Assembly: GCA_009760855.2 (NCBI GenBank)
Contig: WPIO01000006.1
Coordinates: forward strand, 3,336,501-3,396,500
Direction: 5' to 3'
DNA: 60,000 nucleotides
Source: Cristatella mucedo
Taxonomy: Eukaryota; Bryozoa; Phylactolaemata; Cristatellidae
Part shown: piece by piece, positions 48,301 to 59,357 of the stretch
Layout: each line of letters opens with the position of its first letter
How positions within the stretch are numbered: position 1 is the stretch's first letter
Position numbers and translations under genes: made by a program
Notes under the pieces: generated by a model
What the model was told of the DNA's origin: nothing
Databases searched by the model: none
Seen by the model: the letters and a program-made list of their open reading frames with translations, nothing else

Positions 48301-50477
48301 AGTGATGCCCAGGCGAGATGAGAGGCACTCAAGAAGGACTTGGTGATCGATAGTATCAAAAGCTGTGGAAGGGTAGAAAGAGCAAAATATGCAGGGAGAC
48401 TCCACCTAAGTCAGCATTCCTAAGTAGATCGTTATACACCCAAAGCAATGCTGACTCTGTGGAAGGATTAGCTCTAAAACCAGACTGCAACCTAATAGCA
48501 AGGTTTGAAGTTTTAATATATGGGTTCAGGTGGTCTGCCACGACTCGTTCCAGTGTTTTTGATAGGAACAGTAGAAGGGAGACTGGGCAGAAGTTACTCA
48601 GGTTCTCTAGGTCTAGGGTTGCTTTCTTGAGTAGTGGCCTGACTACAGCCTTTTTGAAAGGTGCTGGGACATGACCTGAGGCTAATGACATATTTATGAT
48701 GTCAGTTACGTATGGCAGCAGATCTGTGAATCGCAGAAGCAGGACAGTGAGAATAGGGTTTAGAAGACTAGCTCTCTTCTACGATCGGGATATGAACTTC
48801 TGGATGAGATCCCTAGTGGCCCAGCTCGTTTAAAATTCCCAACACTGTCTCGAACCACCCTGAGCGATCTCCCTGATGCACTGCTGTGACTTGCAGAGGC
48901 CGTTCGGGTTGCACGATGAGCTTTAGCACGATTGAAAAATCCCGTGCGTAGCGACTGTCTCTGATCTGCTGGCATATACCATGCAGAGTAGTACCGGCAA
49001 ATAATAACACTATTACTACTAATAATAATAACAACAATAATAATACATTTGTATTCCAATATTAGAGAAATCAACCTCTTTTTCGGGATTTTACGTATGC
49101 TGTGAGGTATGATCAAATGGTTAGCAGTAACATGCACAATGTCAAAAAGCATAGCACGGTTAGAGGTGACATGCACAGGGTGAGCATGTAAATATGTTGG
49201 CAGCATGCACAATGTTACCATCATTACCTTCCTGCCGTCCCTAGAACTAAATTGAAGTTTTTTGGTGATCAGGCCTTCAGTTAGTATGCACCAAATGGCT
49301 GGAAGTTGCCTCCAGCTTTAATCACTACCCGTACCGACCATGCATCACCAAGTCTCAGCTAAGCTTAAGAAGCATATGTTTTCTGTCAGCTTTATCTTTG
49401 CTTCAGTGAAGTTGCCATGTTTGCTCACATGTACTTTTCGTGCTTTCTTGTGCATAAATCAGTGCATGTTACATGCTACAGGTCCTACTAGCCGAACGCA
49501 TTGAGTGTCTATTTGTGTGCTCTACAGTGCAGACTTAAGCATGCCATTCGTTTTGCTTTTGTATGCCTGTCTAAGCCCGATATCACGCATGTCACGATTA
49601 AGTTATTGATTCTCTTGCAGCAAATTGTACAGCACCTGGATAGATTCATTATATTTCTTAGTGCTCTACACAAGAAGCAGCATATTATTCTTATTATTAT
49701 TATTATCTGGCAGAGGCGCCTGACAGTTATTCACATAGCTAAGCCCCTCCCACACAAACGCACAGAAGACATACACGCATACAGCTGGAATTACCACGCG
49801 AGATCGCTGATCTTCTGCGCATGGATGTCCGTGATGTACGCTATGGGTGTCGCATATTGCGTTGTGTAGAGCAGCACGGCTCCGGCAGTACCAACAGCAA
49901 ACACCATGCGGTAAGGCAGGCTGCAAAACAAAGGCACGAAAAGGTAAAAGCTTTCCAAGAATGACATCCAAGCTGATCATACACACTTCGCGTTTTTACA
50001 TGCTCTGGCTGGCTACGTTACAGCGGCGAGCAGCCGGCCAACGGGAGCGGTGAGCACAGAACTCGTACCCTCCTGCAGGTTTTGCATTGAACGGCATGAC
50101 AAGAGATAGGGGCACGACGTGGCACGTGACTTCGTAGCAAGAACCGAAAAGATACCTGGTTGCCCGTTGATGTGCAGCGCACGCCAGCGTTCGCTGCACA
50201 TCAACGGGCAACCAGGTATCTATTGTCACTAAATCACGGACGATCTTGAATTGAGCATTCGCACGGGAAAAAATTAGGATAACGTGCACTCTCACCGCTG
50301 CCTAGTGCCCCCTCGCTGACAATAGGAGATCTATGTTTAGTGAATAACAAAACTATCTTTGTCACCGTCGCTTTTACTGAGGGACGTAAGCCGAGAGAAG
50401 AAAAGCAAACAAAAAGAGTGACAAGAGCGACAGCGCTCACCCGCTGCGCTGCACATTCAGCTCTTGCACAAGAGCGC

Positions 50478-50515
<38 letters not shown>

Positions 50516-53500
50516 ATAGAGGAGAGAGCTGGTTCGTCCACCGTGCCGAGACTCTCGGAATGTAAGCGATGCAAGCAAGCGAGAAACAAGCTGGCAGCCG
50601 GCGGCAGTAGGAGTCAGCAGGGGTGGTCAGCACACTCACTTGAAGAGAGACGGTGGCGGAGCCCTAGCAGACGACGCAGCGGCTGTGGTGGCAGCGTCGC
50701 TGCTCGAACCGGTCGTCGGCTCGGCTGGCTGCCTGAGCGCAAAGAGCAAGGGGCAGAATCGTACGACCAGCGCCGGTGTGTCGCCGACGGGAAAGTGCAT
50801 GACCGGTCTAAAAATGACGAATCACCTCTTTCTTAAGCATGCCCGAAGAGGCAACCATAAACCCAGCAGCGACGGGAAAGCAAAACTTCAAGCCAAACGT
50901 CTCGCTCGTGCTGCTACTGCCTGCCGCTACCGACGGAGAGGTCCAGACCCGTGCGAATGTGTGGCAGCGCACATACTTGACGGCATGCAGCAGACAAGCA
51001 CATGAAGCTACCTTCAGAAACAGGGTGTTGAAGCAGGTACATAAGAAGTTATCGTTCAATTGACGGCAGCAGGACTGGCAAAGACTGAGTGAGTATGGCA
51101 CGCTGGCTTCCCTTGGCAGATAATCAGCAGGGCTACCAAGCATATGCTTAATGGGTCAACATATACTTGGTGGGTGTAAAAAAGACATTGCTTGTTTCAC
51201 ACTACACATTCAGAGCCAAGGCCATTTTCAAGCGGTCAAATCAACTCATTCAACCAAGTATTGCTCACATGAGCGCCAAGACCAATGTGCACAGCCATCG
51301 ACAACTTTAGTGACATGCCAAACTGGTGCACGAAAAAATATCAAAAATCTGACGAAAAAGTCACGGTGGGTAGATCTTCATAACAATGACAGGTTGCTGA
51401 TCGGCAGCCATTCGGTATCTGCATCTGCCCAACCACTGTCGGCCCAACCGAACATCGCCACAGCCCGTGTTTTTGAGACACTCTGAGCATCGACTGACAT
51501 TGTATAACAATACTTAGCTTATTTGAACGTAGCAAAACAAGAATTGCACTGGCCAGACTGCTCGTTAAACGGCACAAAACTCATGTGAATAAAAATAGGT
51601 CAGTAGAAGATGTGACGAAGGTTGGAGTGTCCAAAGTCAGCATTAATTACTCCCTCTACTATGAAAAGATTGGCATAACTGTAACACCGGGCAAGACAAA
51701 AGGTCGTGATCTGCCCTTGGGCAGGCAAATGTCTGCCACGTGTGCTCATGCATACACCGCTTTGGGAAAACTGGAATAACGGCGCACACCAACCAATAGC
51801 TGTACTCCCTTCGTGCAGCCGAGCACGAGAGAGTACACGAGCAGGAGAAAAAAATAGGCACACTCTTGCCGACAGCATGCAAGCCATAGGCCTAAATCTT
51901 CTAGGCTCTGTACACGTGCTATAATGGAAGCGTGTCAATTTCTTAGTGACAGCACCCACAGAGACAGCACACATAAGGACACCGAGGACAATAAACTCAG
52001 AACAGGCAAATGCTGCGTGCAACCGGTGCATTTTTAGCTTCTTTTTAAATGTCAAGTCAGCGGATGCCGTGACATCAGTAGGGAGTGAGTTCCGTGCTTT
52101 ACGAGCACACAAAGGCACGACTTGCGGTTGGTTAGAGGCACGGCCTAAGTTGGACCTGATTTAGAAGCAGGTTTAGAGCAGTGGTGCGATGCTTAGCCTG
52201 ATCGACAAGTAGTTCGAATAGGTAGAATGGAACAAAAAAGTGTCTTTGACAGCGAAAGCACACTCTCTATCGCAGTCGCTCCAGCAGGTAGCAAAAAACA
52301 AAAGGGAAAAACAATAAAGAGCACCAACTAAGGCAGCTGCAAATAAATAGTAAGCGTGCGCTGGGCACGCCTCCATCGTCGACTTACTTTGCCAGCGATA
52401 GCCTGGTAAAGACGTACACAGTGTTGACCGTTTTTTCTCCCTGCTCCAAACAGCCTGCGGGCAGAAGAAGTAGCTCCCCGTCGGGCGAGAACGCCGGGCG
52501 CCGCCAGAACGACCTACGGCACGGCAGCAGCAGCACACTGTACCGGCATGCAGCCGACGCAGTCGACTGAGAGGACAGGTGAAAAGCTTTGTGAGGGTGG
52601 AAAGCTTTGCAGCACATCCTATTTCTCACAGAGCTGGCCAAGCGACTAGAATGTGTGCAAGCAAACTGACAAAATTTGGATGTTGACAGCTCTACCGGGC
52701 AGCACTTGGATAGAGATGGAAAGGTGCCGCCATGCACAGGACAGGGCAGGACGAAACAGGAAGGGGACAATGCAGAAGCCTCGCATTACTACTCCCAAGC
52801 CAGGGGACCGGGTCAGTCCTAGCCAGCCGTGTCGATAGGGTGCCTCTGCAGGTTCGGTACTAACAGCTCTGCTTGTAAAGCCATGCCCACCCTTATCATC
52901 ACTTAAAATGTGGTGCAACTAACAAAAATGTAGATCCATCCGATGATGCAGCCAAGTAAAATGGTCCCGATCACGTTCATGAAATGTCATACGTGGAAAA
53001 ACCCGATCAGCAACCAAAATTCCAATGCCCGAATCGACATGCAAACATGGATCTGGGTGCACACAAGGCATGATTCGCTAGTCAGGCAGGCAGTGCCGGG
53101 CTCGAAGCCCCGTCACTGCCTGCTATTCAAAGTGAGTGAGCAGTGATAAGCAAGATGTCTTAAGTTAATAGTAGTAATAATAATAATAACAATAATAATG
53201 CAATTTTCCAAGCCCCTCAGAGAACTTAATCTCTTTCCAGGCACTTATCATATGCTGTAAAAGAACCATGACAATATGGTTAATGATAGCATGCACATTG
53301 TGAGAACGCACAACCACACAAAGGACGAATCACAAGGACCCAATATATGCTGTGAAAAACATACACGTTGTTAGCTTCAGTGTAAATGCGGTCGAGTCAG
53401 GAGATGTGACATCAGTCGCGAATGAGTTCTAGACTTTGGGAGCATACGGACTAGAAGCAAGAAGTGAGGAGTCAGGAGATAATAACCAGAATACACTTGA

Positions 53501-56500
53501 TAAAGTGCCCTCAGAGAACTCAGTCTCTCTCTAGGCGCTTTACATTTGCTGCAAAGGAAACATGATCAAATAATGGTGAGTGGAAAAAATAGCATGCTAG
53601 ATAAACAACATAAATAAAATGGTTAGGGGTGATATGCACAGGGTCAGCATGCCAGTGTGGTTAGTGGCAGCATGCAACAGTGTCAGCACACATAAGCGCA
53701 TAAGAACGAATCACGGGAACCCACTAAATGCTGTCATAAAAAGCAGACGTGACATCAGTCGGGAGTGAGTTCTTGACTTAGGGAGCATACGGACTAGAGG
53801 TGAGAGGTGAGGTCTCCAAAAAGCATTGTGGCTGGTTCGAGGCACATCGAGGCAAAGCACTGCCTCCTTAGACTTCCTGGTAGGCACATGCGGTAGACAA
53901 GATCACAGAAGCAGCAGCGCACACTCATTGATAGTACAACTCCGGGAGATGGAAGAAACAGGAAGATGCCCTACACTCATAACTTTGGCTAACCACAAAT
54001 ACCAGCTTACAAAAAAATGCACTCTCATCAACCGTGAGAGGAGTGCTGCCATCTACCATTAATCCTGGGGGTATCAGAGGTAGAATAACTGCAGCAAAAC
54101 AACAGAAACTACTATAGGCAGCAATCATGAAGAGAATCTGAATGAAAGCACGAGCAACCAGGATGATAGCACGCTTAAATTTAAACTGCCCTCATAGGAG
54201 ATGCACAACTGCACCTGTGTCCATCCATTGCCACGTGTGACATCGTCTGATGAGAACAGAGCCCTGAGTTTAATAGCAAGCAACAATAACGAGACTAGAA
54301 ATGAGCAGTCACATGAAAAACTCTTCCCTGCCCCGTGCACCACGACCCACGTGACCCACTGGGTATGACCACCTAAGCTCCTACAAAGACAAAGGGTGTG
54401 AATTCGACTGCTAGGAGAAGCAATGTACCAAAGCGAATGGCGAGTGAGGGGACACCTCTAGTGCCATTGCAGCAGGGACAACGTAGTCTCAACTCACTAG
54501 AGGGGGGATTGGAAAGGAGGGCGGAAATGAGATGAAGGGAGATGTGACCCCCATCGAGCTAACGCATTGAGGACAGGAAGCATCCACAAGGACATCGTCA
54601 ATCGATGTGCCACCGAAAGCATCTTCACGATCAGTTGACATGGAAGGTTGCTGCCGCTGACGATCTAACGCACCCCTGACTCGTCTCGTCATGAAACATG
54701 TTGACGGTTCTGCTTTTGCCGGTCGTGCTCGAGTCAGCATCAGGCACCTGTAGCTTCCTGATTTTGCAAATGCAGTGGCGGTTCTTGACGCTGTACACGC
54801 GGCAGACCCTGTGGGTAGGGAAATCGCAGGCTCTCAATGGCTGGTCACGGGTCATTGCTGCTGCAGTACAGGAGCAGCGCCCAGAGCCGCCAGCGCTGCT
54901 CGCTTGCTTAGGCACGAATGCGCACCCACGCTTACCTGTCGCAGCCGCACGTCACCAGGAAGCGGTTTAACGGATCCCAGGTGACACCCTGCACAAAGCC
55001 ATCGTGATCCTTGAGTATAAATAAGCTGTGGCCTGGAAACACAACAGAATAAAAGCCTGCAACCTCGGGGCCATGCGTACACAAAAATACACCAGCCAGT
55101 CATAATGACTAGAAAAAAACACGTTGCTGACAGAGACACGGGCAAAGAAGAAACTTCTATCATAGTCCACATATCTTAACAAAGTGAGTCAGCATTTGCT
55201 GCATGGAAGGATAATGAGTAACCTTAACAAGCTTGATTGAATGCTAAGCAGCCTGCTAATCAAATTGGCATGTATACTAGCTAGTGTCAGCTATAGTATT
55301 CAGCTAGATATGTGTGTGTGCGTGTGTGTGTGTGTGTGTGTGCGCGCGCATGCAACCATATGCATCGCCACTGCATGGCCGGAATAATTGCTATTGTAGG
55401 CTACACTTTGCAGGTCTATTCACCCGATAAAAATAATAATATATTTAATATAACACCAGAGATATTAAATCTCTTTCTACCCACTTTACATTTGCTGTAA
55501 AGGAGGCATGATCGAACGGTTAGCGGTAGCATTCTCAATGAACAAGAAACGTGGTTAGAGGTGACATGCACAGGGTCAGCATGCAAATACGGTTAGTGAC
55601 AGCATGCCCTCATCATTTGTTACAGTGCTCCTACGCCTTTAGCCGAGCAATAAGGCTACCACCATGTGCCTAGGCTGGTCAGGCGATTCAGAATGGCATG
55701 ACGCTTGAACCAGTCGGTTGAGCGGTGCTCAGATCTCTGCCACATTTATAAGTTTTGACCAAAGGGAACCACAAAACTACCGACACGGATGTGTGAAACA
55801 ATAAAGCTAGCCCATGCACTAACTGGGAGGGGTGCCAGTGATTGCTGTCACGCTATCATACTGCTGAGGCAGTATGATAGCGCGACAGGTCCAACGAAGA
55901 ACAAAGCTACGGTCTAGTAAACCTATGGTGAATCAGGTAGAGGTAAACCTCAACGATGCAATGGCGATCGTGTACTGAGACCCGTCGATGCTGACCACAT
56001 TCCTGTCCAACATTTTTCCTTCAAATCGGAACACGATCTGACACCTTGGTCCAGCATAGCTGAATGGTCCAAGTAAATCAGCCAATCCCCTTTCCCTCTG
56101 CTTCCATCCATAGGAGGGCCTTGATGGCTGTCCCGCAAACAACTGCGAAAGTGGCTGACCTTGCTTGCCAAATCGGGCCTGGGGAATGGGGTGAGACCAA
56201 GTAAAGATACAATGCTGGCAATAAAACTTCGTGGGGATGAAGGAATAACCTCGAATAATTCAGCACTTCGTGGACTGCGGGCTAAGAATTGCAGCAAAAC
56301 ACGGGATTGGCATGAGCTAGCAATTTTTGTAACAAGCAGTGCATGCTCCCAACTTGGTTTTCTTATTTGTTTCAAAAACATTTAATGTGGCCACGTTTTT
56401 TGCCGTATATTTAAGACTATTTTTTCGAAATGATCGCCATTTTCAAAGGATATTACTTTGCTGCACCGCCCAAGCAATGTAGAGTAAAACTTAATGAATG

Positions 56501-58902
56501 CACCAAGTATCTCCACTCTCAAAATAGGTATTGCAACAACCACGTCGGGCATTTTCTAAGCAATCATAAAGGACGTGAAGCATACTATGTTGAGCATGCA
56601 CAACCACAGGCCAGACATAGTATGAAACAATGCAATAAATTGATGATGCTGGAAAAGAATCCTTGAAAATTGCTTCCCATGTATTGACTCTCTCGGTTTA
56701 CCGGATGCATTCATTAAATTAAACTACCTTCTCATAATCTCAATTTTTAATAACAGCAGGTCACCATGGCTTTGGCATCTCAGATTTTTGCTAAGACTTT
56801 TAAACAAATCTTACGGGGTTACAAGGCTGTTTTTATCAGGTAGCTGACTTGTTCTTTGTCCTACCGGCATGACGGATTTCTTGCTCAGGCTTCAACAGGT
56901 CTAATCTACCGCTGCATCTGCACACAACTGGATGTCACAAACCTTGACCGTTGCTGAACAAGTGTCTGACACAGTCGTTGAGATGCGTTTTTCGAGAGCG
57001 AGATACTTAGCACATCCAAAAATTCTTACTCTGCTAAGTTCTGACTGTGATACCAAAAGCCACGCTTCAAAAAACAGCAAGTGTTTCCAAGCCTGTTAGA
57101 AATCGTCAAACCGGTTTATTTTGCACGTTTTTTCACCTAGCAGGCAAACCAAACCAAACGTGCAAAATTTGCAACGTGCATTGCTTCCTCAAATTAACCC
57201 TACCTTGTGGTAGTACTATTTGGCCTTGATTTTGTAAAATACCGTAATTTCTGACAATTGTGTTGATTCCCAGTGCTCAAGATTTGTGTGCATCCCCTCT
57301 CTTCTAATGGAGATGGCCCACCGAGATGCCTTGGCAAATGGCCGAGGGGGTTGTGGCCTAGCATGCACATGTCGCACGTGAAAGCACAGAGCCGGCAGCC
57401 ACGACACGTTAACACTTGAATGGGCTTAGCTCAGCTGATACAAGTCGAAGAACTTTGCTGCTGGGATCCGCCACATCCTCAGAGTCAGGCCAGTTTTACA
57501 CTGGAAGTTGGCTTCTCGCAAGCTGCTCATCTCATTGCTCAGTGTACTGGCTGAACGGGGTGACAGTGCAAATTGAATACTGAACGCCGGAAAGTAGGAA
57601 AGCAGGAAGTTGCCCCCCCCCCCATATGGACGTGACTTCCGAGGGAGAAGATACTGCCGTTTGACTTTAACGCCGCTATGCTTTTCATTTATCTCAGTAA
57701 AGCACCCGCTGAGTGGGAGTGTAAGGGTAGGTCAAATCCAACATCGACATCGACATTTAGCAGCTAGCCTTATCTAATCGAACGTGCCATGCAGCTCAGG
57801 CTCATACAAAAAAATATTGGTGACCTTGGTGTGGAGCAGAGTACCATTTGCTAGTTTAATGGAAATCTAAAAAGCTACCAAAAACCTCACGAATGCTGTA
57901 CTCACTGAGCCGCATTCCGACTAAGCAAGGTATGAAAATCAAGTAAGCATACTTCACTGCATATACAGACAATTACTGAGCACTAGGCTAAGTAAAATCA
58001 CCTTTCATGACGTCCCATAACATGGCACTATTGTCCACTGATCCCGTGATAAGGTACTGACCGTCTGGCGACCAGGCAACATCGTAAATATCTTCAAGAT
58101 GCCCCCTAAATAGCATAGACATAGCACAAACACGTCCCCAAAAGCAATGCTTTGAGATAATCCAATAAAGCTGGCGCAGCTCTAAAGCACGCGGGTCGCA
58201 TCTGCCGAGTAAAAGCTCGCTGGGTTATAGATCCACGTACACATGTCCACGTCAATGGACGACACGTGCAGGCAAACAGGCATCTAAGAGCATACCGCAG
58301 AGATTTGAATACGCTCCACGTCTCTACATTGTCTGACTCCTCGCCAAACAGTGCCGGGGCTGAGTGTGTCGAACTAGCTGCTAGCTTCCATACGAGAACC
58401 ATCTTGTCTACAAGGCCGGATGTAACCGAGTGAACGCAAAAAACGATACGGTTGCCAAAACGAAATGAAGCCGAAATAGCCAGCCGACGACATACTGCGG
58501 CCATGCGCCTTACCGTCGCTGACCGAGGCGAGCATGCACGCTGTGGGCGAAAATCGAACCGTGTTCACGCTGCCCTGATGACGTTGCAACGTTGCCAGAA
58601 ATTCTACGAAGCCGTAGCCTTCCACGTTCATCTTCACCTCCCAGATCTAGACGATCAGCTGCAGCCAATGACATGCTCGAGCACGGGGCGCCCTCTGCAA
58701 AACTCACTGCTGGGTTAGCAATCGCCCTACACACACTGACCCTGACGTTTTTGTCGGCTCCACCAGTGGCCATACGTCTTTTCACTGCCGTGTGGCCTGA
58801 GCCCTTGTCGGCTGGCAAAGCCTGCATGTCGACCGTGTAGATCGACTCGGGATGCAATATGTCATTTCCGTGCCAAAGAATCTCCAGCGTGATCAGCTTC
58901 AT
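44518..58902 (-). CDS. CHAF1B: CHAF1B (CAF-1 p60) WD40 gene, ten exons, 3' part missing
   Basis: This is the middle subunit of chromatin assembly factor 1, the nuclear chaperone that deposits H3-H4 behind replication forks and in repair. The spliced reading frame opens with [11 protein letters not shown], matching the family start MKxITxEIxWH. It then runs through successive WD40 blades: [22 protein letters not shown]...[67 protein letters not shown] and [17 protein letters not shown]. Exon lengths are 162, 133, 112, 104, 97, 135, 126, 168, 126 and 99 nt, giving 420 codons plus 2 nt. All nine internal junctions are GT-AG and keep phase, with no frameshift or stop, so the gene looks functional. 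Introns 4, 6, 7 and 9 (1.6-5.2 kb) hold LINE and SINE copies; intron 9 holds a same-strand LINE-A. The proline-rich, acidic C-terminal tail of the family was not found. The family call rests on remembered CHAF1B similarity over the whole propeller. Confidence 0.93.
45271..45480. repeat. (CA)n grading into CACG and CATG repeats
   Basis: A CA tract (to about 45335) passes into a CGCA tetranucleotide, then mixed ACGC, ATGC and ACAC units. It lies in CHAF1B intron 9. His/Thr ORFs here are artefacts. Confidence 0.95.
46096..46177 (+). mobile_element. Possible RT catalytic-box fragment
   Basis: A short open stretch reads [20 protein letters not shown], the YADD box of a non-LTR reverse transcriptase with the usual hydrophobic residues after it. 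Only about 30 codons are open, so it is at most a fragment. Confidence 0.3.
46566..46735 (+). mobile_element. SINE-1 copy in CHAF1B intron 9
   Basis: The head gagccgtgatggcacactag, box B GGTTCGACTGC, body cgccactgcaagcgatggtg and end aggctgtttaatcagctag are all present. It is antisense to CHAF1B. Confidence 0.82.
46985..47092. repeat. (TTAAA)n pentanucleotide repeat
   Basis: ATTAA-type units with small variations, lying next to the 3' end of LINE-A copy 3. Confidence 0.9.
47150..48790 (-). mobile_element. LINE-A copy 3 in CHAF1B intron 9
   Basis: Reading the minus strand, RT blocks include [20 protein letters not shown] near 48630, [18 protein letters not shown] near 48350, [20 protein letters not shown] near 48190 and an intact [12 protein letters not shown] near 48100. 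Together with the 3' UTR to about 47160 this is the best preserved RT core in the window, but it spans several frames. It is 5'-truncated near 48790 and lies in the same orientation as CHAF1B. Confidence 0.87.
49015..49215 (-). mobile_element. LINE-A 3' UTR and tail fragment
   Basis: The minus strand shows the LINE-A 3' UTR (gcatgtcacctctaacc...) ending in a variant tail (cgaaaaagaggttgatttct) and an ATT-rich microsatellite at about 49011-49045. It lies in CHAF1B intron 9 just upstream of LINE-A copy 3, so a second insertion is likely. Confidence 0.65.
49795..49920 (-). CDS. CHAF1B: CHAF1B exon 9
   Basis: Acceptor TGTTTTGCAG. The exon encodes [20 protein letters not shown] then [13 protein letters not shown] and a split Trp (phase 2) before donor GTAATT. 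It matches LPYRLVFAVAxxxSVLLYDT of known proteins. Confidence 0.93.
50150..50221. repeat. Perfect 30-bp hairpin in CHAF1B intron 8
   Basis: Arms 50150-50179 (agatacctggttgcccgttg then atgtgcagcg) and 50192-50221 are exact reverse complements around a 12-nt loop. No known repeat family is visible around it. Confidence 0.9.
50480..50512. repeat. (GA)n microsatellite
   Basis: A purine dinucleotide run in CHAF1B intron 8; on the coding strand it reads CT. Confidence 0.95.
50640..50807 (-). CDS. CHAF1B: CHAF1B exon 8
   Basis: Acceptor CATTTTTAG. The exon reads [20 protein letters not shown] then an extended Ala/Ser/Thr/Pro-rich insertion ending PPPSLF, in phase 2 before donor GTGAGT. Family members have PxxHLPxPxKxxLAVRxxPxxF here. 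The low-complexity insert (about 25 residues) is longer than I recall in vertebrates. Confidence 0.9.
51930..52215 (-). mobile_element. LINE-A C-terminal coding and UTR fragment in CHAF1B intron 7
   Basis: The minus strand encodes a [14 protein letters not shown]-like segment then [16 protein letters not shown], the LINE-A C-terminus, with a short UTR. The terminal stem-loop is missing. Confidence 0.65.
52388..52513 (-). CDS. CHAF1B: CHAF1B exon 7
   Basis: Acceptor GTGCCGTAG after a 2160-bp intron. The exon reads [20 protein letters not shown] then [14 protein letters not shown], ending in phase 2 before donor GTAAGT. This is the conserved FFRRLSFTPDGxLLxxPAG segment of the family. Confidence 0.94.
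53165..53480 (-). mobile_element. LINE-A 3' fragment in CHAF1B intron 6
   Basis: An AAT-rich tail (plus strand) adjoins ctcagagaacttaatctctt, the UTR and the end of coding (gggagcatacggactagaag). A second copy follows immediately. Confidence 0.75.
53490..53850 (-). mobile_element. LINE-A 3' fragment, second tandem copy in intron 6
   Basis: It repeats the same order as its neighbour: ctcagagaactcagtctctc, ctaggcgctttacatttgct, the UTR repeats with gggtcagcatgcc, then coding near 53790. Two full tails show two separate insertions. Confidence 0.75.
54674..54808 (-). CDS. CHAF1B: CHAF1B exon 6
   Basis: Acceptor CTACCCACAG. The exon completes blade 4 with [12 protein letters not shown], then a polar linker and VNMFHDET. 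I chose donor GTGCGT, which gives HDETSQG and preserves phase 2 into SFWRRPAF; the nearby GTCAGG would break frame. The end is therefore slightly less certain than at other junctions. Confidence 0.85.
54936..55032 (-). CDS. CHAF1B: CHAF1B exon 5
   Basis: Acceptor GTTTCCAG after a 2969-bp intron. It encodes [20 protein letters not shown] then FLVTCGCDR (blade 4), ending in phase 2 before donor GTAAGC. It matches the conserved CHAF1B segment [13 protein letters not shown]. Confidence 0.94.
55311..55342. repeat. (GT)n microsatellite
   Basis: A GT run ending in GCGC, in CHAF1B intron 4. Confidence 0.9.
55425..55610 (-). mobile_element. LINE-A 3' fragment in CHAF1B intron 4
   Basis: AAT-rich sequence, then agagatattaaatctctttc with the UTR motifs gtgacatgcacagggtcagc and tacggttagtgacagcatgc. 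Truncated within the UTR. Confidence 0.7.
55845..55888. repeat. 20-bp hairpin in CHAF1B intron 4
   Basis: Arms ctgtcacgctatcatactgc (55845-55864) and 55869-55888 pair with a single mismatch around a 4-nt loop (tgag). It could be a small foldback element or simply a palindrome. Confidence 0.85.
58002..58105 (-). CDS. CHAF1B: CHAF1B exon 4
   Basis: Acceptor GCTATTTAG. The exon reads [18 protein letters not shown] then [15 protein letters not shown], a textbook WD40 blade with the GH and WD landmarks. It ends in phase 1 before donor GTGATT. Confidence 0.94.
58296..58407 (-). CDS. CHAF1B: CHAF1B exon 3
   Basis: Acceptor CCTTGTAG. The split Asp completes [10 protein letters not shown] (end of blade 2). 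A serine- and acid-rich loop and [10 protein letters not shown] follow, ending in phase 2 before donor GTATGC. The equivalent human loop also sits between blades 2 and 3. Confidence 0.92.
58514..58646 (-). CDS. CHAF1B: CHAF1B exon 2
   Basis: Acceptor CGTCTAG, then [17 protein letters not shown] and the blade 2 core [12 protein letters not shown], ending ASVSD plus one nucleotide (phase 1) before donor GTAAGG. The preceding intron is only 94 bp. This fits the family segment VEFLxxLxRHxxxVNxVRFSP. Confidence 0.93.
58741..58902 (-). CDS. CHAF1B: CHAF1B exon 1
   Basis: Codons 1-54, from the ATG at 58902-58900 to AGG, followed by donor GTCAGT (phase 0). It encodes the family N-terminus [11 protein letters not shown] and most of blade 1, ending [10 protein letters not shown]. 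The insert between IYTVDMQ and RMATGG is a little longer than I recall in vertebrates. Confidence 0.92.
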
Positions 58903-59357
58903 CGTCTGGGAGCAAGCAAGCGAAGGATGTCAGTGACGAGCAGGTGGGAGAGCACTTCCGCAAAGCAAAGTACCAACTGCCACTCTACTCCGACGACCAT
59001 TGTTGTGTGCGCCTGCGGCTCCTGCTGTAATTACTGACACTAATGCACCTGCCTCACCTGTGGCGAATAGTTAAGCCAGCGTCGGGCCACTAATGCAGGT
59101 TATATTTCGTGTCATCTGCTGCGATTGATCGAGCTCTCATATGTGCCCGTTGAGAGGAATAAAGCAGAGTCTACCGCACAAATGCGCCGCTGTGTCTCCG
59201 CGAGATGCCCACTAGATCAGCCGCCGCCGGAGCTACTGTCACACAACAACTGGCAGCAGAAAATGTTTTGCTCGAGCCGAAAAGAGTACCAGACCTTCTA
59301 CGGTCTAGATGGGACGCCTATACTAAGGTACGAAATGTTTAACGGCGGACGCACTTT
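58903..59357. promoter_or_regulatory. Candidate bidirectional promoter between CHAF1B and a divergent ORF
   Basis: The interval separates the CHAF1B start codon from the first in-frame ATG of a plus-strand ORF. It is moderately GC-rich. The plus side contains AATAAA near 59158 and short upstream ATGs (for example 59178). No TATA box stands out. Head-to-head spacing under 500 bp is typical of shared housekeeping promoters, but this is inferred from layout only. Confidence 0.4.
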
